A stretch of DNA of 7,319 nucleotides from an uncultured Bacilli bacterium (GCA_947585065.1 CANPWX010000053.1:1-7319), one strand, 5' to 3'. Positions 1-6,063 are shown, counted from the stretch's first letter. Notes: generated by a model not told the origin, from the letters alone. A program made the numbers and translations.

Positions 1-290
1 GGAAATCCTTTTAAAACAGTTGAAAGTGCATTTTCTTCTGTTGTTTTTGTCTTTAAATATTCATAATAATTTTTTTTAAATGTTTCTATTCCTTTTTCTA
101 AGTGATTTGAAGAAAATGTATCACAGAAATCAATAGTACATATTTCTTTAATAGAATGATTGTTTTGTTTTAAAATTTGTTCAAAAAATACGTTACTATT
201 TTGACTTTCTACTAAACCATAAGTTGGTTTTATAGAAATTAAAATTAAAGAAATCATAATTAATCCCATGCCAAATAAATATTTTTTCAT
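1..290 (-). CDS. Secreted or membrane-anchored protein of unknown function, N-terminal 96 codons (runs off the left edge)
   Basis: An open frame of 96 codons plus two bases starts with ATG at 290-288 and has no stop before the window edge. The start is preceded by AGGTGA six bases upstream, a convincing ribosome binding site. The protein begins with MKKYLFG and a hydrophobic run (about residues 5-20), then KPTYGLVES. This reads as a signal peptide, possibly cut after TYG, or as an N-terminal membrane anchor; there is no lipobox cysteine. The exported part is charged and helix-prone, with two cysteines (C51 and C56) five residues apart. I do not recognise a family. It has its own promoter and a long leader with a terminator immediately upstream, so its expression may be controlled by attenuation. 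The frame, start and export signal are seen; any function would be a guess. Confidence 0.75.
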   Translation of the reverse strand, partial: MKKYLFGMGLIMISLILISIKPTYGLVESQNSNVFFEQILKQNNHSIKEICTIDFCDTFSSNHLEKGIETFKKNYYEYLKTKTTEENALSTVLKGF

Positions 291-328
291 ATTCGTTCAC
301 CTATTTTTAATATCAAAAGAAAAGCGAG

Positions 329-359
329 AAAAAAACTGGAAGTTTATTCCAATTTTTTT
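329..359 (-). terminator. Rho-independent terminator or attenuator just upstream of the left-edge gene
   Basis: Read on the minus strand, TTGGAA (352-347) pairs with TTCCAG (341-336) around the loop TAAAC. The stem is extended by an A-run (359-353) pairing with a U-run (335-329). The one imperfect pair is a U-G wobble on the minus strand but a C-A mismatch on the plus strand, so the hairpin favours minus-strand transcription. It ends about 39 bases before the ATG at 290 and lies downstream of the promoter at 479-506. A transcript from that promoter must therefore read through it to express the gene, which is the layout of an attenuator. It could also end read-through from tdk, or end a short independent RNA. 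Confidence 0.7.
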
Positions 360-360
360 A

Positions 361-441
361 AGAAATGAGTTTTAGAGATGGTTAAAAAAATTTAAGTAAT
401 AGAAAGAAGCGTTATTTTTTTATATATCCTGACTCATTTCT
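361..441 (-). ncRNA. Structured 5' leader (candidate attenuator or riboswitch-like element) of the left-edge gene
   Basis: In the minus-strand transcript a perfect 10-bp stem forms between AGAAATGAGT (441-432) and ACTCATTTCT (370-361), closing a 61-base interior. A small hairpin precedes it, with AGAAAG and CTTTCT around a 9-base loop (about 445-466). The 3' arm of the 10-bp stem ends next to the terminator stem at 329-359. A competing pairing exists: AATTTTTTTAA (392-382) is the exact complement of TTAAAAAAATT (361-351), which is the 5' flank of the terminator stem. Pairing there could act as an antiterminator, though it is pure A/T and so weak evidence. I looked for signatures of purine, T-box, c-di-GMP, preQ1, THF, fluoride and PyrR elements and saw none. 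The pairings are seen in the sequence; regulation is inferred. Confidence 0.4.
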
Positions 442-478
442 ATATTTTAGAAAGACTGTTCGCCTTTCTTGAGTAATT

Positions 479-506
479 ATTATAATTGCTTTTTTGCTAT
501 TTGCAA
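479..506 (-). promoter_or_regulatory. Sigma-A-type promoter for the left-edge gene and its leader
   Basis: On the minus strand a -35 box TTGCAA (506-501) and a perfect -10 box TATAAT (484-479) are separated by 16 bases. The start of transcription would be near 470-473, giving a leader of about 180 bases before the ATG at 290. The promoter lies downstream of tdk, so the left-edge gene is probably its own transcription unit. Confidence 0.6.
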
Positions 507-513
507 CAGAAGA

Positions 514-540
514 TTTTGACAAGTTTTGTCGAATTTTGTC
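514..540. repeat. Three heptamers TTTTG(A/T)C at exact 10-bp period (candidate activator site)
   Basis: On the plus strand TTTTGAC (514-520), TTTTGTC (524-530) and TTTTGTC (534-540) repeat every 10 bases, one helical turn. They lie directly upstream of the -35 box at 501-506, in the usual position for a transcription activator bound to one face of the helix. The central part also contains an inverted repeat, GACAA-AAC-TTGTC on the minus strand. Phased direct repeats of this kind are typical of OmpR/PhoB-family response regulators (known for that family), but the regulator here is not identified. Confidence 0.4.
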
Positions 541-560
541 ACTTCAACAGTAAAATTTAT

Positions 561-1139
561 CTAGGCGTGAATTTTGCCATCTCGATAATGCTTTCGACAT
601 AAGGAAATATAAGATTCATTTCCACCCATTACCACTTGTTCTCCTGAGCGAAGAATTTCATCATTTTGATACCTAGCATTAAAAAGTGCTTTTTTTCCAC
701 ACCAACAAATCGTTGGAATTTCTTCTATTTTATTAGCAAGTTCCATTAGTCGTTTGGAGCCTTCAAATAAATTTCCTAAAAAATCAGTACGTAGTCCATA
801 GCATATTACAGGTATTTCAAAATCATCGACAATATTTGCTAATTTATCAATTTGTTCTTTTGTTAAAAATTGGGCTTCATCGACAATGATTGCATTTGGA
901 ATTTCTTTGGTTTCTTTCCATAATTTAAGATTTTCTTCTGTTAAGTAATCTTCTACAAAAAGACATTTTGATTCCAAACCTATTCGGGAACGAATGATTC
1001 TCTTTCCATCACGATTTTCTAATTTTGGTTTTAATAAGACTGCGGTTTGTCCTCTTTCCATATAATTATAACGAACCATTAAAGCATTTGCCGTTTTACT
1101 ACTTCCCATTGCTCCATATCGAAAAATTAAACTTGCCAT
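561..1139 (-). CDS. tdk: Thymidine kinase, E. coli (TK1-like) type
   Basis: Phosphorylates thymidine (and deoxyuridine) with ATP to dTMP in the cytosolic pyrimidine salvage pathway. It has 192 residues, close to the family's usual length of about 190-205. The P-loop GAMGSSKT is at residues 9-16. The Walker B segment IIVDEAQF (84-91) carries the catalytic-base glutamate E88. CYGLRTDF (113-120) is a family signature, and SRIGL (51-55) is shared with the E. coli enzyme. The structural zinc site is C145-W-C147 together with C181 and H184 in CRKHY; a CxC first pair is normal for the E. coli-type subgroup. GEQVVMGGNESY (166-177) forms the thymidine-binding end, with Y177. The ATG follows the hisS stop after a single base, and its GGAGGAG site lies inside the hisS 3' end, so it is very likely co-transcribed and translationally coupled with hisS. 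I see no strong terminator directly after the TAG stop. Confidence 0.97.
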   Translation of the reverse strand: MASLIFRYGAMGSSKTANALMVRYNYMERGQTAVLLKPKLENRDGKRIIRSRIGLESKCLFVEDYLTEENLKLWKETKEIPNAIIVDEAQFLTKEQIDKLANIVDDFEIPVICYGLRTDFLGNLFEGSKRLMELANKIEEIPTICWCGKKALFNARYQNDEILRSGEQVVMGGNESYISLCRKHYRDGKIHA

Positions 1140-1152
1140 TTTACTCCTCCAC
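1140..1152 (-). promoter_or_regulatory. tdk ribosome binding site embedded in the last codons of hisS
   Basis: On the minus strand GGAGGAG, followed by TAAA, lies directly before the tdk ATG. It is built from the last hisS codons (GTG GAG GAG TAA, encoding Val-Glu-Glu-stop). The hisS C-terminal residues are therefore partly dictated by the tdk Shine-Dalgarno sequence. This fixes the tdk start at 1139 and suggests that ribosomes ending hisS feed tdk translation. Confidence 0.8.
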
Positions 1153-2346
1153 TACTAAATATCCAGCATTTTCTAAATTTTCTTTTTGAAATTTAAAATT
1201 TTTACTGCGAATTAATACTTTTACAATTTTATTCTTTCTTTCTTCATTTATTTTTGGATAGATTTCTTTTAATTTTTGTTCATCCTTTATAATATAAGCA
1301 ATATGTTCACTTTCTTCTGAAATTTTATATCCTCTTTCTTCTAGTAATAAGCATAATCTTTCAAAACCTACAGAAAATCCACAGGCTGGAGTAGAAACGC
1401 CAGTATATTTCTCAATCATTTGGTCGTATCTTCCTCCCCCACCAATGGCAAACGGAACATCTTCTACCATAATTTCAAAGATTGGTCCTGTATAATAACC
1501 CATTCCTCTTACAAGTGTAGGATCAAAAACTAACTTAGCATTTGGTATTGTTCCAACTGTTTCTAAAATAGTTTCTAGGTTTTCTACGATATCTTTTTCC
1601 ATATCAAACTGTTCACAGAAAGACTGAATGGAAGAGGTATCCTTTTCAAAATACTTTAAATAATTTTCTATTTTTTCTTTCTGAAGATCTAACTTTTGTA
1701 ATTCTTCCATTACTCCCTCTTTGCCAATTTTATCTAATTTATCTAAAGATATTAAAATACTATCTAATTGTTCTAATGGTAATCCTGCATATTTCACCAT
1801 TTGGGTTAAAATTCTTCGATCATTTATGCGTATTGTAAAATCTTTAAATTGTAATGCACTTAAAAAAGTTATCACGGCATTAATTAGTTCTATTTCGGCT
1901 AGATTTGTTTTCTCACCTAAAATATCTAAATCACATTGCATAAATTCACGATATCGCCCTTTTTGGCTTCTTTCTGCCCGGTAAACATTACCCATTTGAA
2001 AAGCTCGAAAAGGAAGAGATAAATTGGGATAATTATTGGCATAAAATCTTGCTAATGGAACCGTTAAATCATAACGAAGTCCAGAGTCCACTAAAGTTTC
2101 TGGATCATTTAAATCCCCTTCGTTTAATTTTTCTCCTCGTTTCATAATTTTAAAAATTAATTTTTCATTTTCTCCACCTTGTTTACTTGTTAAATTTTCA
2201 ATATGCTCTACGACAGGGGTTTGAATGAGCTCAAATCCAAATTTTGCATAGACTTCTTTCATCACATTTAAAACATATTCTCGCATGATCATATCTTTCG
2301 GTAGTAAATCACGCATTCCTTTTGTTGGTGTTTTTATAAAATTCAT
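1141..2346 (-). CDS. hisS: Histidyl-tRNA synthetase (archaeal/eukaryote-like class, short C-terminal domain)
   Basis: Class II aminoacyl-tRNA synthetase that charges tRNA-His with histidine using ATP, in the cytosol. The N-terminus TPTKGMRDLLP is typical. Motif 2 is RAFQMGNVYRAERSQKGRYREF (about 114-135). The histidine signatures are LVRGMGYYTG (278-287, catalytic-type R280) and GGGGRYD (302-308). Motif 3 is ACGFSVGFER (321-330). LRYDLTVPLAR (90-100), CDLDILG (138-144), INDRRIL (174-180) and SLDKLDK (200-206) match the archaeal/eukaryotic style of HisRS rather than the E. coli/B. subtilis style; this is from memory of the family. The length is 401, against about 420-430 usual. The anticodon-binding domain after about residue 347 has only about 54 residues instead of about 90 and stops after a strand-like YLVVEE. 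The ATG at 2346 is preceded by AGAAGGA at good spacing. It heads a hisS-tdk operon. Confidence 0.97.
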   Translation of the reverse strand: MNFIKTPTKGMRDLLPKDMIMREYVLNVMKEVYAKFGFELIQTPVVEHIENLTSKQGGENEKLIFKIMKRGEKLNEGDLNDPETLVDSGLRYDLTVPLARFYANNYPNLSLPFRAFQMGNVYRAERSQKGRYREFMQCDLDILGEKTNLAEIELINAVITFLSALQFKDFTIRINDRRILTQMVKYAGLPLEQLDSILISLDKLDKIGKEGVMEELQKLDLQKEKIENYLKYFEKDTSSIQSFCEQFDMEKDIVENLETILETVGTIPNAKLVFDPTLVRGMGYYTGPIFEIMVEDVPFAIGGGGRYDQMIEKYTGVSTPACGFSVGFERLCLLLEERGYKISEESEHIAYIIKDEQKLKEIYPKINEERKNKIVKVLIRSKNFKFQKENLENAGYLVVEE

Positions 2347-2369
2347 CGGTAATCCTTCTTTCTATGACA

Positions 2370-2398
2370 ATTATTGCATACAAAAGAAAAGAAGTCAA
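2370..2398 (-). promoter_or_regulatory. Promoter of the hisS-tdk operon
   Basis: On the minus strand TTGACT (2398-2393) and AATAAT (2375-2370) are spaced by 17 bases. The dinucleotide TG plus one base before the -10 makes an extended -10. The predicted transcript starts about 15-20 bases before the hisS ATG, leaving no room for a T-box or other tRNA-sensing leader. The -35 box overlaps the weak terminator hairpin of the upstream gene. Confidence 0.6.
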
Positions 2399-2411
2399 AT
2401 ATCTAACTTCT
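2382..2411. terminator. Weak intrinsic terminator after the surface-protein operon, overlapping the hisS promoter
   Basis: Just after the TAA at 2417, AGAAGT pairs with ACTTCT (2411-2406 and 2395-2390 on the minus strand) around a 10-base loop. A U-rich stretch broken by one C (2389-2382) follows. On the plus strand the same hairpin is followed by TATTTTTT, so it could work in both directions. The stem is only 6 bp, so some read-through into hisS is likely. Confidence 0.4.
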
Positions 2412-2416
2412 ATTTT

Positions 2417-3589
2417 TTACTCTTTTTGAATACTTTTTAAAATCCAATTTTCCTTTTCTTTTTTAAACACATATACATAAGTGCTCGCTTCATTTATATA
2501 ATCTTCTAAGGAAAAATTAGAAGGCGTTGTGGATTCTTTTTCTATATAATCTAGTAATTTCTCTCTATTATAATTATTGTAAACATAAATTTTACTCACA
2601 TAGTCGTTCCAATCATCCAAATAATAAATCGATTTTTCTTTTAATAAAATTTGATCTCCTTCTTTTTCGGCACTTACTAGTTTTCTTAACATAAACTCAT
2701 TTGCATTTCCTCCACACCCATGAATTAATTGATATTTCTTGGCATTTGGTAAATAAGTATATCCACAGGTACCATTTTTAAATTCATCTGAACTAAACAT
2801 ATATATTTTATGATGATTTACCGTAACATTTGTACCAAAAATTTGATGAATTTCTTTTTCTATTTCTTCTACATCTAAAAATTCCGTTAATCTTAAATGA
2901 TTTTTACGAACTAAATTTTCTATTCCTGTAGTTAAGATATAGTCATTTGAAAATTTATCTGTTTCATACATTCCTTTTAATATGCTAATATCATTACTAG
3001 GGTTTACTTTATAATATAAATTATAGACAAAGTCGGAATCTATATCGATATTTCCTTTATCATGAATATTATATTCTGTGTCTATTGAATCTTTCTCTTC
3101 TATATTTTCCACATTTTCTGTTTTTCTTTTAAAGAATAACGTATTATTATCAATACATATTTTTATTACATTTTTACTAACGTTTTGATATGGATAATCT
3201 CCATTAAAATTTGCTTCATTGTTATTTTTAGGAATTTCATCAAAATTTACATGAGAGTTTATTTCTCCATCCATCATAGTACTACTGCAATTATTATAAT
3301 TTTGTTGTTCTTCTTTTACTTCGTAATAGAGTTCATCATTTATTTTCACAATTTTTAAGTAGTTTTCTGGTGCCGTTATTTTTTTATAAACATTGATTCC
3401 TAAAATTTTTATTTCTAATCCAGTAAGATAACCCGATAAATAATTATTGTTGATTTGATGATAGGATGTTACTTCATAAAGGATGGATTGATATTTGACT
3501 GACCCGCCATCTTTTAAAACATAACGGATGGGAAATATTAAAACTATCATTATAACAACTATCATTATGATCCATTTTTTGTTTTTCAT
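2417..3589 (-). CDS. Membrane-anchored extracytoplasmic protein of unknown function
   Basis: 390 residues. A lysine-rich start (MKNKK) is followed by one hydrophobic segment (about 6-20) with no lipobox, so it is a signal anchor with the rest outside. Residues about 27-92, starting DGGSVKYQSILYEVTSYH and including GLEIKILGINVYKKI, resemble a beta-rich segment recurring in secreted proteins of Clostridia-like bacteria (memory, unnamed family). An acidic, Asn-rich linker (about 100-185) follows. The C-terminal domain (about 186-390) contains Cys275 and Cys292 in CGYTY...GCGG, possibly a disulfide, then SAEKEGDQILLKEKSIYY and a final NWILKSIQKE. No catalytic motif is evident. The start is backed by AGGAG, whose first bases are the TAG stop of the upstream peptidase-like gene nine bases away. 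The two genes are therefore one operon and probably act together at the cell surface. This role is inferred. Confidence 0.85.
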   Translation of the reverse strand: MKNKKWIIMIVVIMIVLIFPIRYVLKDGGSVKYQSILYEVTSYHQINNNYLSGYLTGLEIKILGINVYKKITAPENYLKIVKINDELYYEVKEEQQNYNNCSSTMMDGEINSHVNFDEIPKNNNEANFNGDYPYQNVSKNVIKICIDNNTLFFKRKTENVENIEEKDSIDTEYNIHDKGNIDIDSDFVYNLYYKVNPSNDISILKGMYETDKFSNDYILTTGIENLVRKNHLRLTEFLDVEEIEKEIHQIFGTNVTVNHHKIYMFSSDEFKNGTCGYTYLPNAKKYQLIHGCGGNANEFMLRKLVSAEKEGDQILLKEKSIYYLDDWNDYVSKIYVYNNYNREKLLDYIEKESTTPSNFSLEDYINEASTYVYVFKKEKENWILKSIQKE

Positions 3590-3598
3590 AGTATTCTC

Positions 3599-4936
3599 CT
3601 ATTCTTTATAATAAATGGCTCTTTGTCCAAATAAATTATACATTTTTTCAAATTGTTCTCGATCATACTTTTCGATATTTCCAGTATAGGAATCCGATAC
3701 ATAGATACTTTTTCTATTATATCCTACTATTACCATACTATGTAAATCGCAAATCCATTCTATCTTTTTTCCCGTTGGCCTATAAATCCAAGAAGTACAA
3801 ACTTTTGTATCTTTTAGATGAATGGATGCCCACACTTGAACTGGTATTTTTTGTTTTACTATTTCTAAAACTTCATCAAGAGTATGACCTGTATAATCTA
3901 TCATCCCTTTTTTCCATTTGTTTGCTACTTCTATTATAGGTTTTTGATATACACCGTATCCATAAGGACTTCTTGGATCTCCTACAAATTCGATTTCTGG
4001 ATCTCCACCATATAGTGTATCATTTTCTAAATATGGGCTATCTCCTTTTTTTAATTCCTCAACAATTTCTTCCATTGTAACATTTATTTTATAATAACGT
4101 AGTAAATTATAGAGTGCTGCACTTTCACACCCATTGGGATAATCAGGATATTGATAAAATGTTGGAAAATTTTCAATCATAACTTCAACATCCATAGGGA
4201 TTATTGTTATTTTTCTTTCTTTTTTCGTAGTATTTCCATTTGCATCTGTTGCTTCATAATAGATTTTATAAGTGCCTGGTTCTTTATAATTTACTTCTGT
4301 ATCATCGTATGTAAAAGGAACAGTTCCACTTTTTTGATCAAATGCAGTTACTCCATCTAATAAATTCGCATACTTACCAAGCTCGATTACTAAGTCCGAT
4401 AGTCCATCAAAAGTTGGCCCTTCCGTATCTTCTAATATTTCTAGTAATGCCTTTTTGGTGGCACGATTAGCATATCGATCTGTTACTGTTATTTCTATCG
4501 AATGTTGTCCGACTGAATCTGGAATTTCAATTCCTTCTATTACATAATCAGAAAGTTCTTTTACTTCTACAACAAAATCTTTAGCAGAAGGAAGAGTTTC
4601 GCCTTTATATATTTTTAAATCTTTTAGTTCTATTTCTGGTGCGGTAGTATCTTTTATATGTAATTTTAAAGTAAATGTTTGTTCTTCTATTTTGACTTTT
4701 ATTTTATAGTTTCCCACTTCATAATAGTTATTTAAATCATTTAAAAACTCAATCTTTTCTATATTTTCTTTCAAAAAATCTTCTTTTTGTATTTTAGTTC
4801 CATATTCTATCGTTACTTCTCTTTTTATTTTTTTTAGTATATTTAATCTTTTTGATATCACAGGAACCAGTAATAAGCTACTTGCAATTAGAAAAATAAG
4901 ACATATCGTAAGTAAAAAGTACTTCTTCTTTTTCAT
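3599..4936 (-). CDS. Membrane-anchored Ig-like-repeat protein with C-terminal C39-like (papain-fold) peptidase domain
   Basis: 445 residues. MKKKK plus a hydrophobic segment (about 6-27) gives a signal anchor, with the remainder extracellular. Residues about 38-95 look like a beta domain ending LHIKDTTAPEI. Two DUF5011-like Ig-fold repeats follow: about 96-168, with VTDRYANRATKK near its end, and about 169-246, with EATDANGNTTKK. The C-terminal domain (about 252-445) fits the C39-like peptidase family (PF13529). It has Q262 in the oxyanion-hole position, the catalytic-type C270 in NGCESAAL, H399 in DLHSMVIVGY and D415 in VSDSYTG, plus the family segment EFVGDPRSPYGYGVY (316-330). All three triad positions are intact, so it is probably an active cysteine peptidase or transpeptidase-like enzyme on the wall-facing side; the substrate is unknown. 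AGAGGT six bases before the ATG supports the start. It is the first gene of an operon with the gene downstream. Confidence 0.9.
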   Translation of the reverse strand: MKKKKYFLLTICLIFLIASSLLLVPVISKRLNILKKIKREVTIEYGTKIQKEDFLKENIEKIEFLNDLNNYYEVGNYKIKVKIEEQTFTLKLHIKDTTAPEIELKDLKIYKGETLPSAKDFVVEVKELSDYVIEGIEIPDSVGQHSIEITVTDRYANRATKKALLEILEDTEGPTFDGLSDLVIELGKYANLLDGVTAFDQKSGTVPFTYDDTEVNYKEPGTYKIYYEATDANGNTTKKERKITIIPMDVEVMIENFPTFYQYPDYPNGCESAALYNLLRYYKINVTMEEIVEELKKGDSPYLENDTLYGGDPEIEFVGDPRSPYGYGVYQKPIIEVANKWKKGMIDYTGHTLDEVLEIVKQKIPVQVWASIHLKDTKVCTSWIYRPTGKKIEWICDLHSMVIVGYNRKSIYVSDSYTGNIEKYDREQFEKMYNLFGQRAIYYKE

Positions 4937-4960
4937 TTACTACCTCTTTCTACTAATAAA

Positions 4961-4989
4961 AGTATATCATTTTTCTTATTGTTTTTAAA
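4961..4989 (-). promoter_or_regulatory. Promoter of the surface-protein operon
   Basis: On the minus strand TATACT (4966-4961), preceded by TG plus one base, forms an extended -10. A weak -35 TTTAAA (4989-4984) lies 17 bases upstream. Transcription would start roughly 20 bases before the ATG at 4936. Confidence 0.5.
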
Positions 4990-5025
4990 CTTTTTTATTT
5001 TGTCTATCGAAAAGAAAACATTACC

Positions 5026-5039
5026 TTGAGTTACCTCAA
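5026..5039. promoter_or_regulatory. 14-bp palindrome TTGAG-TTAC-CTCAA upstream of the surface-protein operon (candidate operator)
   Basis: Perfect 5-bp arms flank a 4-base centre, in the otherwise featureless 184-base gap between the kinase gene and the surface-protein operon. It sits about 37 bases upstream of the -35 box at 4984-4989. It could be a regulator site or a small hairpin in RNA read through from the kinase gene. No U-tract follows it on the minus strand, so it is not a good terminator. Confidence 0.25.
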
Positions 5040-5089
5040 AAACAATATTAGAATAGAATTAAAACATAAATAATTTTGAAAATCTAATC

Positions 5090-5120
5090 CCAACGAAAAA
5101 CTCCAACAAAACACGGGAGG
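5090..5120. terminator. Possible weak terminator after the kinase gene
   Basis: Directly after the TAA at 5121, CTCC and GGAG on the minus strand pair across a loop of about 11 bases. A bulged C and two A-U pairs extend the stem, and TTTTT follows. On the plus strand the same arms are followed by a T-run. The stem is short and imperfect, so this is only a candidate. Confidence 0.3.
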
Positions 5121-6053
5121 TTACATTTTTTTAGTACTTAATTTTTCATAAATAGGATTTAATACTTCCTGATAACGATATTCTATTATTTTATAATAAG
5201 CTGCTTTTTGTATTTCACTCATAACATCTAATTCAAAAGCTTTTTCTGGGATAGAATAAATCAATTCTTTTATTTTTATTAAATCGATTTTTGGAACAAT
5301 TCTTAAGATAGCTTGATTACATTCTTCATTCTGCATGGTTTCCATAAATTTTAAAGGATTCATGATCTTTTCTTTATTTGTATAAATTGAAATACAACTA
5401 TCGTATGCTACTTGTTTTAATTTTACTTCATTTTTTATAATCTCTGATAATTTATCATCATTTGACTTTCCATAAAATGATGCTCCATTATCATAAACTG
5501 GTGCCATTCTTAAACTACCATTTTCTTTATCTAAAACAAGTCCCCAATTTGCTTCATTTCGATCATTATTATTAATTAAGGCATCAATAACAAACATATC
5601 CCAAAATCTTTCTTTTAAATCAGGAACTTTTGCAAAATATTCATTATGGTTCATTAAATAAAGAATATCTTCTAAATTATCGTGTTGATCAAATAAAGAA
5701 GAATTTCTAGCTTCTAAATATTGTTCTAAATCCTTATCATAACTGTTTTTAATAGCATTAAAATCTATAATTTCTTCAGTAGAGTTTAAAAAATCTTTAC
5801 AAGCAACAACTATTTTTCCATCACATAATCCTAAAATCGTTTTATGAGTATCAATACCTATAATTTCATAAATATGGGAACCTAAATATTCTGATATAGG
5901 AGTTAGTCCTTCTACATTCCAACTTTTCCTAAATTTTGGATATTTTAAAAGATAATTTTCTCCTTGAAATACTATTCCTTTTTTACTACCACTGTGTCCC
6001 CCATATCCTTTATTAGTCGTTTCACATTTATTAAAATTATATAACTTAATCAT
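5121..6053 (-). CDS. HipA/CtkA-like serine/threonine protein kinase, stand-alone
   Basis: 310 residues from the preferred start (MIKLYNFN). It resembles the short HipA-like kinases typified by Helicobacter CtkA, which have the kinase fold but lack the extra N-terminal HipA subdomain. Motifs, numbered from this start: Gly/Ser-rich loop GYGGHSGSKKG (16-26) for ATP; lysine K37 in YLLKYP; SEYLGSHIYEIIGI (54-67), a family signature; the catalytic loop NNNDRNEANWG (161-171) with D164 and N169; and the metal-binding DNG (188-190) in PVYDNGASF. All key residues look intact, so it is probably an active cytosolic kinase that phosphorylates an unknown protein; the family often autophosphorylates. An ATG 12 bases upstream (6065) is in frame, but GGAGG lies between the two ATGs at ideal distance for the second one. 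No HipB-like DNA-binding gene is adjacent, and the genes on both sides are unrelated. Toxin, signalling or housekeeping roles are all possible. Confidence 0.85.
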   Translation of the reverse strand: MIKLYNFNKCETTNKGYGGHSGSKKGIVFQGENYLLKYPKFRKSWNVEGLTPISEYLGSHIYEIIGIDTHKTILGLCDGKIVVACKDFLNSTEEIIDFNAIKNSYDKDLEQYLEARNSSLFDQHDNLEDILYLMNHNEYFAKVPDLKERFWDMFVIDALINNNDRNEANWGLVLDKENGSLRMAPVYDNGASFYGKSNDDKLSEIIKNEVKLKQVAYDSCISIYTNKEKIMNPLKFMETMQNEECNQAILRIVPKIDLIKIKELIYSIPEKAFELDVMSEIQKAAYYKIIEYRYQEVLNPIYEKLSTKKM

Positions 6054-6063
6054 AAAGTCCTCC
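6054..6063 (-). promoter_or_regulatory. Ribosome binding site that decides the kinase start
   Basis: On the minus strand the bases are ATGGAGGACTTTATG. The GGAGG core ends about five bases before the second ATG (6053) and begins inside the first ATG (6065), so only the second start has a usable Shine-Dalgarno site. Nothing resembling one lies upstream of the first ATG. The annotated protein is therefore four residues shorter than the longest open frame. Confidence 0.75.

Noticed and set aside
423..440. Mini-frame ATG AGT CAG GAT ATA TAA (leader peptide)
   Set aside because: It has no Shine-Dalgarno sequence before the ATG and no regulatory codon run. The same bases are better explained as part of the 10-bp leader stem.
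1721..1984. 87-codon open frame on the plus strand
   Set aside because: It lies wholly inside hisS on the opposite strand, has no convincing ribosome binding site and matches nothing; it is a shadow of the real gene.
2390..2411. The word GAAGTCAA in two terminators (2391 and 6272) as a dispersed repeat element
   Set aside because: The similarity covers only about eight bases and the hairpin arms differ, so chance or common terminator sequence bias is enough.
2347..2416. T-box or other tRNA-sensing leader before hisS
   Set aside because: The promoter leaves fewer than about 20 bases of leader and no T-box consensus bases are present.
4151..4360. 69-codon open frame on the plus strand
   Set aside because: It is antisense to the Ig-repeat region of the surface peptidase gene. 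Its Phe/Ile/Cys-rich composition is what AT-rich antisense DNA gives.
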